Below are positions 54,193 through 61,855 of a stretch of DNA of 64,000 nt, piece by piece (positions within the stretch are counted from its first letter, which is position 1; the number at the start of each line of letters is the position of its first letter). The stretch lies in contig NZ_BBYR01000006.1 in the NCBI RefSeq assembly GCF_001293525.1, forward strand, positions 1 to 64,000, given 5' to 3'. This DNA is from Pseudideonella sakaiensis. Lineage in GTDB: Bacteria > Pseudomonadota > Gammaproteobacteria > Burkholderiales > Burkholderiaceae_C. A program made the translations under genes and the position numbers. The notes under the pieces were generated by a model that saw only the letters and a program-made list of their open reading frames with translations, had not been told where the DNA came from and did not search any database.

Positions 54193-54625
54193 CGCATGGA
54201 CCTGCTCGACGGGATGGGTGAAGCTGGCGAACACCTCCAGCGGCGAGCGCCCTTCGGCCAGGTCGTTGTCGCCCGCATAGACCACCACCAGGCGCGGCTT
54301 GTAGGGCAGCACCAGCTGGTGGACTTGGGCTGCCACGTCCAGCATGCGCGAGCTGCCGAAGCCGCGCTTGAGCACTGGCTGGTCGGCGAACTGCGTTTCC
54401 AACCCGCTCCACAGGCGGATCGAGGAGTTGCCGACGAACAGCACGCCGCCGGCTTGTGGCGCCTGCTGCTGGTCGGCCGCGGCGAAGGCATCGAAACTGT
54501 CTTTCCAGCGCGTGCCCACCACGGGCAAGCGGGCGGCCGTGCGTTGCGGGCAGGATCTGGGCGCCGACGCCCAGGCCGTACAAGGCGAAGGCGAGCTTGG
54601 TCGGGCGGCGTTTGGTCGTTCGCAT
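54190..54625 (-). pseudogene. SGNH/GDSL-type hydrolase remnant, frameshifted and 3'-truncated
   Basis: ATG 54625 begins a basic, hydrophobic leader (MRTTKRRPTKLAFALYGLG). A frame change at about 54540-54555 is needed to continue into LPVVGTRWKDSFDAFAAADQ. The SGNH blocks I-III are then readable: GGVLFVGNSSIRLW, KRGFGSSRMLD, LVVVYAGDNDLAEGR. Homology stops after FASFTHPVEQVHAVL near 54192, where the plus-strand fragment begins. The C-terminal block with the catalytic Asp and His is gone, so the gene cannot make an active enzyme. Confidence 0.75.
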
Positions 54626-54731
54626 GGCGGACATGCTTGCCACGGTTGGCGCCAGCCTGCCTGTCAGCCACCGGCCCATGCGCCGGTGCGCAGGGCCGTA
54701 CAGGCGCACGGCCCGGTGCGCCGCAGAGAGC

Positions 54732-56132
54732 CTACTCCAGCACGAACTCGCCGAGGTCGGCCCGGGCCGTCTCCTGCTCGTAGTCGCTCTGCGACCCCGG
54801 ATACTGCACGACGATGCGGCCCGCGGCGTCCATCGCGTAGCTGCTGCAATGCGCGCTGTCCATCACGGAGGCGGCCAGGCGCTGATGGACCTGGTCGCAC
54901 GACCGCGCCATCACGTCCGGACGCACCTCCATCGAGGCGGCGCCCCTGTCGGCCATGGCCTGCAGGCACTGCACGATGTAGCCCGCCTGGCACTCGTGCA
55001 TGTGCACGACGCTGCCCGCGACGTTGGTGTTGGGGCCGTACATGAAGAACAGGTTCGGGAAGCCCGCGACGCTGATGCCCAGGTGGGCCCGCGCACCCTG
55101 CCGCCACGCGTCGTGCAGCGCCATGCCGTCGGCCCGCACCTCCATGCCCGGGAGATAGCTGGCGGGCTTGAACCCGGTGGCGTACACGATCACATCCACC
55201 TCGGCCGACGTGCCGTCCGTGAACGCGATGCCGGCCGGCGTGAGCCGCTCGACGTGCGCGAAGATGGGCCGCACGTTGGGCTTCTGCAGCGTCGGGTACC
55301 AGTCGTCGGAGAACAGCGTGCGCTTGCAGCCGAACAGGAAATCCGGCGTCAGTGCGCGGCGCAAGGCGGGGTCGCGCACCGACCGAACGAGGTGGTCGGC
55401 GAACGCCTGCTGTGCGGCTTGCGCGCCCGCGGGCGACTTGCGCCGCTCCGCGACCGCGTCGAACTCGCGGAACAGCCGCGCGCGCTCGCTCGCCATCGCG
55501 CCCATGTCCACGGGCTTGCGCGGCATCACGTACAGCGGGGACCGCTGCACGACGTCGACGCGCTCAGCGACCTTGGCCAGTTCCGGCACGATCTGCACCG
55601 CGCTCGCGCCGCTGCCGATCACGGCGATGCGGCGGCCTCGCAGTTCGACGTCGTCGCGCCACTGCGCGGAATGGAAGGCTGCGCCCGTGAAGCTGTCCGC
55701 GTGCGGAAAGTCAGGGACCATCGGCGTGTTGAAGATGCCGACCGCCGGAATCAGCACGTCGCAGTGCAGCACCGCGCCGTCGCTGCAGTGCAGTGTCCAG
55801 CGCGCATCCCGGCGCGCGTAGTGCGCCTGCGTAACGCAGGCACCCAGCCGCAGGTGCGGCGCCAGGCCATGCTGGCGCGCGCAGTGCTGCAGGTAGCGCA
55901 GCATCTCCGGCTGCGCTGCATAGGCGGCCGTCCATGCATGGCCGTGCTCGAAGGAGTACGAATACAGCGGCGTGGGCACGTCGCAGGCCGCGCCGGGGTA
56001 CCGGTTCTCGCGCCAGACGCCACCCACGTCGTCCCCGCGCTCGAGCAGGGTCAGGTCATCGAAGCCTGCCCGCTTCAGCAACGCGCCCACGCACAGGCCC
56101 GCGAACCCTGCGCCGATGACGACGATCCTCAT
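54732..56132 (-). CDS. Baeyer-Villiger-type flavin monooxygenase
   Basis: 466 residues, FAD/NADPH-dependent, cytoplasmic. FAD motif IGAGFAGL (6-13), ENRYPGAACDVPTPLYSYSF typical of class B flavoproteins, the BVMO fingerprint-like FTGAAFHSAQW (148-158), and the NADPH motif IAVIGSGASAVQI (169-181); late YGPNTNVAGSVVHMHE. Closest to cyclohexanone/4-hydroxyacetophenone monooxygenases. Could oxidise a ketone to an ester or a sulfur atom. Start ATG 56132 overlaps the preceding dioxygenase stop by 4 nt. Last gene in the cluster. Confidence 0.92.
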   Translation of the reverse strand: MRIVVIGAGFAGLCVGALLKRAGFDDLTLLERGDDVGGVWRENRYPGAACDVPTPLYSYSFEHGHAWTAAYAAQPEMLRYLQHCARQHGLAPHLRLGACVTQAHYARRDARWTLHCSDGAVLHCDVLIPAVGIFNTPMVPDFPHADSFTGAAFHSAQWRDDVELRGRRIAVIGSGASAVQIVPELAKVAERVDVVQRSPLYVMPRKPVDMGAMASERARLFREFDAVAERRKSPAGAQAAQQAFADHLVRSVRDPALRRALTPDFLFGCKRTLFSDDWYPTLQKPNVRPIFAHVERLTPAGIAFTDGTSAEVDVIVYATGFKPASYLPGMEVRADGMALHDAWRQGARAHLGISVAGFPNLFFMYGPNTNVAGSVVHMHECQAGYIVQCLQAMADRGAASMEVRPDVMARSCDQVHQRLAASVMDSAHCSSYAMDAAGRIVVQYPGSQSDYEQETARADLGEFVLE

Positions 56133-57112
56133 CCTTCGTAGCCACGGCCGCCGTGGTCGCGCAGCCACAGGCGAACCAGGTGGCGCTTGTGCCCCGGACC
56201 GTCCTGGAAGGCGGTCCGACGGTGGCAGGTGCCGAGGTTGTTCACGAACTGCATCTCCCCGGCGGCCATCGAGAAGCTGTGGCACAGCGTCGGCTCCGCC
56301 AGCACCTCCTTGAGCTTCTCCAGCGCCCGGGCGCCTTCCGCATCGAGTTCGTTGCCCGGCAGCTTGTAGGCGTTCAGCAAGGGATACAGCCCCATGCGCA
56401 TCTTCAGCTCCTGGCCCGCGCTGGCGAAGACGGGTGCGCTCACGACCGGCGGCTCTCCCGCAGCATGTTCATGCTGGCGGTCGAACAGGAACGGACGGTA
56501 CAGGCGCGGCAACACGTCGGGATGGCGCTCGCGCAGCGCGTTGTGGATCGTGCGGATGCTCGCGACGCCGCTGCAACCGCCTTCGGCCGCGGGACGGATG
56601 CACAGCAGTCCGACATGCTCCGGCTGGCAGCGGTTGTAGGCGTTGTCGTTGTGGAAGAACTGCTCGACGTTCGTCTTGTCGGGGCGCACGCCGGACCCTG
56701 GCTCCGGCTTGCGTTGCGTGTCCTGCACGTCGTAGACCAGCGTGCCCGCGACGTTCTGCGCGACCGGCCGCGCCACCAGGCTGGCGAGCAGCCAGTACGC
56801 GAGCGTGCTCGCCTCCTCGCCCCAGTCGGCGACAGGCAGCCCGGACAACAGCGCGAATCCCCGCCCGTGCTGCAGCGCCTGTCGCACCCGCGCCATCAGG
56901 CTGCGCGATGCCGTGAGCGTGTAGTCATCGGGCCGCTGCGCGACCACGGGGATGCGGCTACGCAAGGGTTCCGCCATCGCGCACTCCAGCTCGCGACGCT
57001 CCGCGTGGCCGAACTCGAACCGCCACTCGTCGTCGAGCAGGTCGCCGGCGCGCCATGCCATCGGCCCGGTGAACTCCGGGACTGCGCCGAGCGTCGCGGT
57101 CGCGACGCCCAT
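56129..57112 (-). CDS. TauD/TfdA-family Fe(II)/2-oxoglutarate dioxygenase
   Basis: 327 residues from ATG 57112; a second ATG at 57121 would add three. Iron site: His154-x-Asp156 in EQFFHNDNAYNRC and the distal His about 297 in NLGTCHRRTAF; Arg about 314 in HLVRLWLRD would bind 2-oxoglutarate. No signal peptide. TauD-family enzymes hydroxylate the carbon next to a sulfonate, ether or amine and often release sulfite; others are hydroxylases only. Starts in a TGATG with the DszB-like gene and ends in ATGA with the monooxygenase, so all three are translationally coupled. Confidence 0.9.
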   Translation of the reverse strand: MGVATATLGAVPEFTGPMAWRAGDLLDDEWRFEFGHAERRELECAMAEPLRSRIPVVAQRPDDYTLTASRSLMARVRQALQHGRGFALLSGLPVADWGEEASTLAYWLLASLVARPVAQNVAGTLVYDVQDTQRKPEPGSGVRPDKTNVEQFFHNDNAYNRCQPEHVGLLCIRPAAEGGCSGVASIRTIHNALRERHPDVLPRLYRPFLFDRQHEHAAGEPPVVSAPVFASAGQELKMRMGLYPLLNAYKLPGNELDAEGARALEKLKEVLAEPTLCHSFSMAAGEMQFVNNLGTCHRRTAFQDGPGHKRHLVRLWLRDHGGRGYEG

Positions 57113-58188
57113 CACTTCCATCCCCCGCGCTCCAGCGGGTCGCGGCAAATCCACTGCTCGACATCGAAGTCCTGCTGGATGAAGCCATGTTCCAGCAGGA
57201 AGTTCTTGTGGGAGACCAGCCCCCGCACCAGGGGCTCCTGCACCGACGGCACGAGCAACATGTGCGAGCGGGGGCCGTAGGCCGCATCGGCCCATTCGTA
57301 CGACGTGCCGACCTCGTTTGCGAACGACTGCACCGCATAGGCCCGGTTCGACTGGCTCCACAGGGCCGCTTTCGCGATCTGCGCGACATAGCGCTCCACC
57401 AGGTCGGGCCGGTCCGCCATCAGCTGTGCGCTAACCGTCAGCGTGGCCGGCTGCTGGTTGCTGCCGCGGATCTCCGGGTCGGGGTGGGAGCCGAGCTCCA
57501 CCACATCCCTGGCACCGAGGAACTCGCGCATCCACAGGCCCGCCGCGCCGCTCACGTAGATCGCATCCACCGTCCCGCGGACCAGCGCGAACGGCTCGAC
57601 CTGCTGGCGGCGCGCGCGGTGCCCGCCGCTCCACAGCTGCCCGCTATTGGATTCCTCGCTGTCGCCCATGTAGGTCTCCTGCACCGGCAGGTCGACGAAC
57701 TCGACGTCGCCGGGGTCCACGCCGCCCAGGCGCAGCGCCGCATGCGCGCCACGCAGCGACATCGCCGCGAAGAAGTCGATCTTGTCGTTGACGCGCCGCG
57801 CGATGCCGATGCGGCGGTTGCGCAGATGCCTGGGCTCGGTGATGCCCGACTCGAGACGCGCGATGATCGCCTGGTACTCGTCGACCCAGGTCAGGCCGAT
57901 CAGCCGCGTGTCGCGGTGGATGGCGTAGCTCCAGATCGGCGGCGTGCTGCCGCCCTGGCGGAACGAGTCGGGCTGGCGATGGTCGAAGTGCGACTCGCGC
58001 ACGTCGCGGCTGGCCGAGGCGCGCAGCGAGGTGACGGCGATGCCGTCGCGCGCGAACTCCTGGTCGAACAGGCCCTGCTCGATGGCGATGCCCATGGCGG
58101 TCGGCACAGGGCAGCGCGTGTACCACAAGCGTTCCACGCTGCGGTTGGCCGTGGTAGTTGTCCGTCGGTCGAGGGGGGTGTCAAGCAT
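57112..58188 (-). CDS. DszB-like desulfinase candidate (ABC-binding-protein fold, no signal peptide)
   Basis: 358 residues. Automatic annotation would call it an ABC transporter substrate-binding protein (SsuA/NMT1 fold), but there is no signal peptide (MLDTPLDRRTTTTANRSVER) and no permease or ATPase gene nearby. It matches the layout of DszB, the 365-residue 2'-hydroxybiphenyl-2-sulfinate desulfinase: Cys26 in YTRCPVPTAM (DszB Cys27), His67 in ESHFDHRQPD (His60), Arg77 in FRQGGSTPPI (Arg70), then LRNRRIGIA. From memory those are DszB's catalytic residues. It would release sulfite from a sulfinate. Start ATG 58188 has GGGAG nearby and overlaps the ligase end by 8 nt. Alternative: a cytoplasmic binding or sensor protein. 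Confidence 0.75.
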   Translation of the reverse strand: MLDTPLDRRTTTTANRSVERLWYTRCPVPTAMGIAIEQGLFDQEFARDGIAVTSLRASASRDVRESHFDHRQPDSFRQGGSTPPIWSYAIHRDTRLIGLTWVDEYQAIIARLESGITEPRHLRNRRIGIARRVNDKIDFFAAMSLRGAHAALRLGGVDPGDVEFVDLPVQETYMGDSEESNSGQLWSGGHRARRQQVEPFALVRGTVDAIYVSGAAGLWMREFLGARDVVELGSHPDPEIRGSNQQPATLTVSAQLMADRPDLVERYVAQIAKAALWSQSNRAYAVQSFANEVGTSYEWADAAYGPRSHMLLVPSVQEPLVRGLVSHKNFLLEHGFIQQDFDVEQWICRDPLERGGWK

Positions 58189-60172
58189 GGGTGTCTCCCG
58201 CTGTCTCCGGGGTGGGAAGATGGAAGCGCCGCAGGATTGCGAGCGCCTGGGGGTTGGACAGCGCGCCTTCGTTGCGCACGGGCTCGCCGTGGATCGCCGC
58301 GCGCAGCGCGGCCTCGGAGCACTTGCCGTTGCTGGTGCGCGGAAGTTCGGGCACGGCATAGATCACCTGCGGCACGTGCCGCGGCGACGCACCCTGCGCG
58401 ATGGCGTGCCGCACGCGCGCCTGCAGCGCCTCGTCGAGCACGGCGCCGGGCGCCAGCACCACGAACAGCGCGATGCGCAGTCCGCCTGCGTGCTTCTGGT
58501 CCACGGCCGCACACTCGAGGATGTCGTCGAAGCCGGCCAGCTGCGCGTAGATCTCGGCCGTGCCGATGCGCACGCCGTTGGCCTTGAGCGTCGCATCCGA
58601 GCGGCCATGGATGACGAAGCCACCCTGCGGCGTGATCTCGGCCCAGTCGCCGTGCCGCCAGACACCGGGCCACGTCTCGAAGTAGGCGGCCCGCATGCGG
58701 GAGCCATCCGCGTCGCCCCAGAAGCCGAGCGGCATCGACGGGAAAGGACGCGTGCACACCAGCTCGCCGGCCTGCCCGCGCACCGGCCGGCCCGCGTCGT
58801 CGTACACGTCCACCGCCATGCCGAGCGCGGCGGACTGGATCTGGCCCGCATAGGTCGGCGCCGTCGGGTGGCCGCCGACGAAGAAGGAGACGATGTCCGT
58901 GCCGCCCGAGGGCGACGCGAGATGGACGTCGGCCTTCACGCGGGCATGCACCCAGGCGGCGGCATCGGCGCTGAGCGGCGCGCCGCCCGCGGCGATGCAG
59001 CGCAACGCGGACAGGTCGTGCGACGCCGCCGGCGCGAGCGCATGGCGCATCCAGTGTTCGATGACTTGCGGCGACAGCCCGAGCAGCGTGACGCGCTCGC
59101 GTTCGGCGATGTCGAGCACGATCGCGGCCGATTGCAGGGGCGAGCCGTCGTACAGCACGATGGCGGCATCGCAGGCCAGGCCCGACATCAGCGAGTTCCA
59201 GAGCATCCACCCCGAGCCGGTGACGCGGAAGATCGTGTCGCCGGGCCGGACGTCGAACTGCAACAGGTGGTCGGCCAGGTGCTTCATCAGCGTGCCGCCG
59301 GCGCCATGCACGATGCACTTGGGACGCCCTGTCGTGCCCGAGGTGAACAGCACGTACAGAGGGTGGGCGAACGGAAAGCGCTCGAAGTCGAACGTCCGGT
59401 CGGACTCGCGCGCAAGGAGTTCGGACCAGCGCGGCAGGCCCTGCCATGCGTCCGGCCCCCCCGGCCCGCGCGCCACATAGTCGATGGCGACGGCCTGGCG
59501 CACGCTCGGCAGCGCGGCGGCGATCTGCAGGCCCTTGGCCCGCGCGTCGTGCACACGGCCGCCGTAGCACGCACCGTCGGACAGCAACAGCACGACCGGC
59601 GCGATCTGCGCGAAGCGGTCGACCGCAGCGTCCACGCCCAGGTCGGTGGCGCACACCGACCAGACCGCGCCGATGGACGCGCAGCCGAGCATGCCGACCA
59701 TCGCTTCGGGCATGTTCGGCAGGTACGCGGCGACGCGGTCTCCGGGTTGCACGCCCAGCCGCTGCAGCGCGCGCGCGGCGCGTGCCACTGCGGCGCGCAG
59801 TTCGGTGCGGCTCAGGCGCAACTGCGGCCCGGTCTCGTTCCAGAACGTCGCGGCGAGCGCGTCCCCGCCATGGCGCAGCAGGTTCTCGGCGAAGTTCAGG
59901 CGTGCGCCATCGAACCAGCGGGCCTGCTCCATGGCGCCGTTCTCGCGCAACGCCGGCCCGCTTCCGCGCTCGCCGATCACCCGGCCGAACGCCCAGACGT
60001 GGTCCCAGAACTCGCCCATGTGTTCCAGCGAGAACCGGTGGAGCTGCGCGTAGTCGTCCAGCGCGACGCCGCGGGACTGCGCGATACGCCGGCCCAGCGC
60101 GGTGACGTTCGCCTGCGCGATCCGCGTCGGCGACGGCACCCAGAGGGGACGGACGGACGGAAGTGCGGCCAT
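58181..60172 (-). CDS. Acetoacetyl-CoA synthetase-like acyl-CoA ligase
   Basis: 663 residues from ATG 60172 (TGATG with the upstream gene). ANL-superfamily adenylating enzyme. P-loop LFTSGTTGRPKCIVHGAGG (about 277-294), HGRSDATLKANGVRIGTAEIY and the C-terminal PRTSNGKCSEAAL with the catalytic Lys. The N-terminus (YAQLHRFSLEHMGEFWDHVW, WFDGARLNFAENLL) is that of acetoacetate-CoA ligase. Activates a beta-keto or related acid as its CoA ester with ATP. In this cluster the substrate need not be acetoacetate. Confidence 0.92.
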   Translation of the reverse strand: MAALPSVRPLWVPSPTRIAQANVTALGRRIAQSRGVALDDYAQLHRFSLEHMGEFWDHVWAFGRVIGERGSGPALRENGAMEQARWFDGARLNFAENLLRHGGDALAATFWNETGPQLRLSRTELRAAVARAARALQRLGVQPGDRVAAYLPNMPEAMVGMLGCASIGAVWSVCATDLGVDAAVDRFAQIAPVVLLLSDGACYGGRVHDARAKGLQIAAALPSVRQAVAIDYVARGPGGPDAWQGLPRWSELLARESDRTFDFERFPFAHPLYVLFTSGTTGRPKCIVHGAGGTLMKHLADHLLQFDVRPGDTIFRVTGSGWMLWNSLMSGLACDAAIVLYDGSPLQSAAIVLDIAERERVTLLGLSPQVIEHWMRHALAPAASHDLSALRCIAAGGAPLSADAAAWVHARVKADVHLASPSGGTDIVSFFVGGHPTAPTYAGQIQSAALGMAVDVYDDAGRPVRGQAGELVCTRPFPSMPLGFWGDADGSRMRAAYFETWPGVWRHGDWAEITPQGGFVIHGRSDATLKANGVRIGTAEIYAQLAGFDDILECAAVDQKHAGGLRIALFVVLAPGAVLDEALQARVRHAIAQGASPRHVPQVIYAVPELPRTSNGKCSEAALRAAIHGEPVRNEGALSNPQALAILRRFHLPTPETAGDTHA

Positions 60173-60948
60173 CACGGTGCCTCGCGCAGCTTGTTGGCAA
60201 AGCCGGGGTAGGTCGGGGCCAGCGCATCCGCCACCCGGGTGCGCAGCAGTTCACGCTCGGGCTGCGTGGCGGGTGGCGTCTGTGGCGCCACGTCGCCGTC
60301 GCAATGGAAATCGAAGCCGGTCTCGCGGCGGATGTCGTGCAAGGCGTTGCCGCCATGCACGCTCTGCAGCGCGAAGCCCTGTCGTTCCGCGTCGAAGCGG
60401 AACACGCAGCGGCCCGTGACCAGCGCAGCCGGGCCGCCGGTGCGCCGTGTGCGCGGGCCGCCCGTGCCCGCCGCGCTGATGTAGTCGACCCGCGGCACCA
60501 TGACGCGCGGCGAATGCTCCTCGCGCACCAGCACGACGCGCCGGACCACCGAGTAGAGGTACGGCGACCCGAAGTTGCCCGGCCAGCGCACGGAGAGTGC
60601 CGGGTAGTCGCCGCGGCCCATGAAGTTGAGGTTGCCCTGCCCGTCGATCTGGCCGCCGCCGAGCAGGAAGCCGTCGATGCGGCCTTGTGCGGCGGCTTCG
60701 AACAGCTCGCGCCCGCCATCGGAGAAAAACAGCTGCTGGCGGCTTCCGAGGATCGTGACGCGTGGCTTGCCGTGCAGTGCCTGCGCGAGCAGCGCGCCCG
60801 CGGCATGGAGGGCGCCATCGGAACCGATGGCGACATGTTCACAGCCGGCCAGCGCGCGTGCGATCGCCGCAGGCAGCAGGAAGACGTCGAGCGGGGTACC
60901 TTCGAACTCGGTCTCGGCGCGATCGCCTTCGGGCGGCCGGGCACTCAT
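60172..60948 (-). CDS. CoA-transferase family I subunit B-like protein (IpdB/GctB type)
   Basis: 258 residues. Matches subunit B of glutaconate-type CoA-transferases and IpdB: VAIGSDGALHAAGALLAQAL, DGFLLGGGQIDGQGNLNFMG, GNFGSPYLYSVVRRVVLV. The place of the usual catalytic Glu (an E-S/N-G box) reads TILGSRQQLFFSDGG, so no Glu is evident there. IpdAB proteins lacking it act as ring-opening CoA hydrolases in steroid breakdown. ATG 60948 overlaps the subunit A stop (ATGA). Exact reaction unknown. Confidence 0.85.
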   Translation of the reverse strand: MSARPPEGDRAETEFEGTPLDVFLLPAAIARALAGCEHVAIGSDGALHAAGALLAQALHGKPRVTILGSRQQLFFSDGGRELFEAAAQGRIDGFLLGGGQIDGQGNLNFMGRGDYPALSVRWPGNFGSPYLYSVVRRVVLVREEHSPRVMVPRVDYISAAGTGGPRTRRTGGPAALVTGRCVFRFDAERQGFALQSVHGGNALHDIRRETGFDFHCDGDVAPQTPPATQPERELLRTRVADALAPTYPGFANKLREAP

Positions 60949-61766
60949 GCCGGCACCCCCGGCATGAAGGCGTCCTGCATCCAGCGCGCGAAGCCGGAGG
61001 CGGTGCGCGCCGCCTCGAAGTACGCGCGCTGCTGCTGCTTGTCGCCGGGCGCGTCCTTGCCGGCATCGAGAGGCCAGGAGCCGCCCGGGCAGTGCGCGAC
61101 CGCGTGCACGTAGAGGTTCGACAGCGTCCCGTCTTCGTAGAGTGGTGTGTTCATCAGGTCCTCGTCGACGATGCGTTCGACCGTCACCAGGGTCTGCTGC
61201 GCGGCGTGCGCGAGCAGCGCGATCTCGCGCCGGCGGCCGATCCAGACGTTGCCGTGCCGGTCGGCGAGCGGGGCGTGGAAGACGGCGATGTCCGGCCGGA
61301 TCGCGGGTACGAGCAGGATGTCCTGCGCGGCATCGAAGGGGTTGGCGACCACCTTCCAGTCCAGTCGCCTGCTCACGACGTCGGAGCCGAGGACGCCCGC
61401 GATGGGAATGAACGGGACGCCCTTCTCGGCCGCACCCAGCCCGTGGAAGATCACGGGGCAGGTGGAGTCGCGCACGCTCAACCGCCCGCTGCGCATCGCC
61501 TCGGCGAAGCGCGGCGGCGTGCCGAGCTCGGGCATCAGCATCGCGCCGCATTCGATCTCGCGCACGCAACCGGCACCGATGAGGATGTCCGCCTGCATGC
61601 CGTTGGACGGCATCACGAGCAGGCGCAGGCCGCGCCGGCCACTGCGCACGAGGTGGCGCGTGACCTCCATCGCGGCGCCTGAGAAGAAGGCGTTGAAGTC
61701 GACGGGGATGGCGAGATGGGCGCCATCGGGAATGCGTGCGGCGAGTTCTTCGACCGTGATGATCAT
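60945..61766 (-). CDS. CoA-transferase family I subunit A-like protein (IpdA/GctA type)
   Basis: 273 residues from ATG 61766, with AGGAG 6-10 nt upstream. Family blocks: PSNGMQADILIGAGCVREIE, VPFIPIAGVLGSDVVSR, NPFDAAQDILLVPAIRPDIA, HAPLADRHGNVWIGRRRE. First gene of the six-gene cluster and divergent from the MocR-like regulator. With subunit B it would act on a CoA ester of the catabolised compound. Confidence 0.88.
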   Translation of the reverse strand: MIITVEELAARIPDGAHLAIPVDFNAFFSGAAMEVTRHLVRSGRRGLRLLVMPSNGMQADILIGAGCVREIECGAMLMPELGTPPRFAEAMRSGRLSVRDSTCPVIFHGLGAAEKGVPFIPIAGVLGSDVVSRRLDWKVVANPFDAAQDILLVPAIRPDIAVFHAPLADRHGNVWIGRRREIALLAHAAQQTLVTVERIVDEDLMNTPLYEDGTLSNLYVHAVAHCPGGSWPLDAGKDAPGDKQQQRAYFEAARTASGFARWMQDAFMPGVPA

Positions 61767-61855
61767 GGTTGTCTCCTGCCTCCCATGCCAGCGTGCCGAA
61801 CAGGCGCTGGCCGGATGGTGCTTTGCTACTCTAGGCATCATTTGTCGAAGGTCCT
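61767..61855. promoter_or_regulatory. Divergent promoter region of the DszB-like gene cluster
   Basis: 89 nt between the cluster's first gene and the MocR-like gene, so it must contain both promoters. The part 61815-61855 (CTTTGCTACTCTAGGCATCATTTG, written here in two halves: CTTTGCTACTCTAGG and CATCATTTG) is less GC-rich than the rest and is the likely promoter core. No clear repeat was found. Confidence 0.4.

Noticed and set aside
57112-58188. Plain ABC-transporter substrate-binding protein for the DszB-like gene
   Set aside because: No signal peptide, no permease or ATPase partner, and the DszB-type Cys, His and Arg are kept; still listed as an alternative.
57944-60211. 755-codon plus-strand frame opposite the acyl-CoA ligase
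   Set aside because: Shadow of the ligase gene on the other strand; no recognisable domain.
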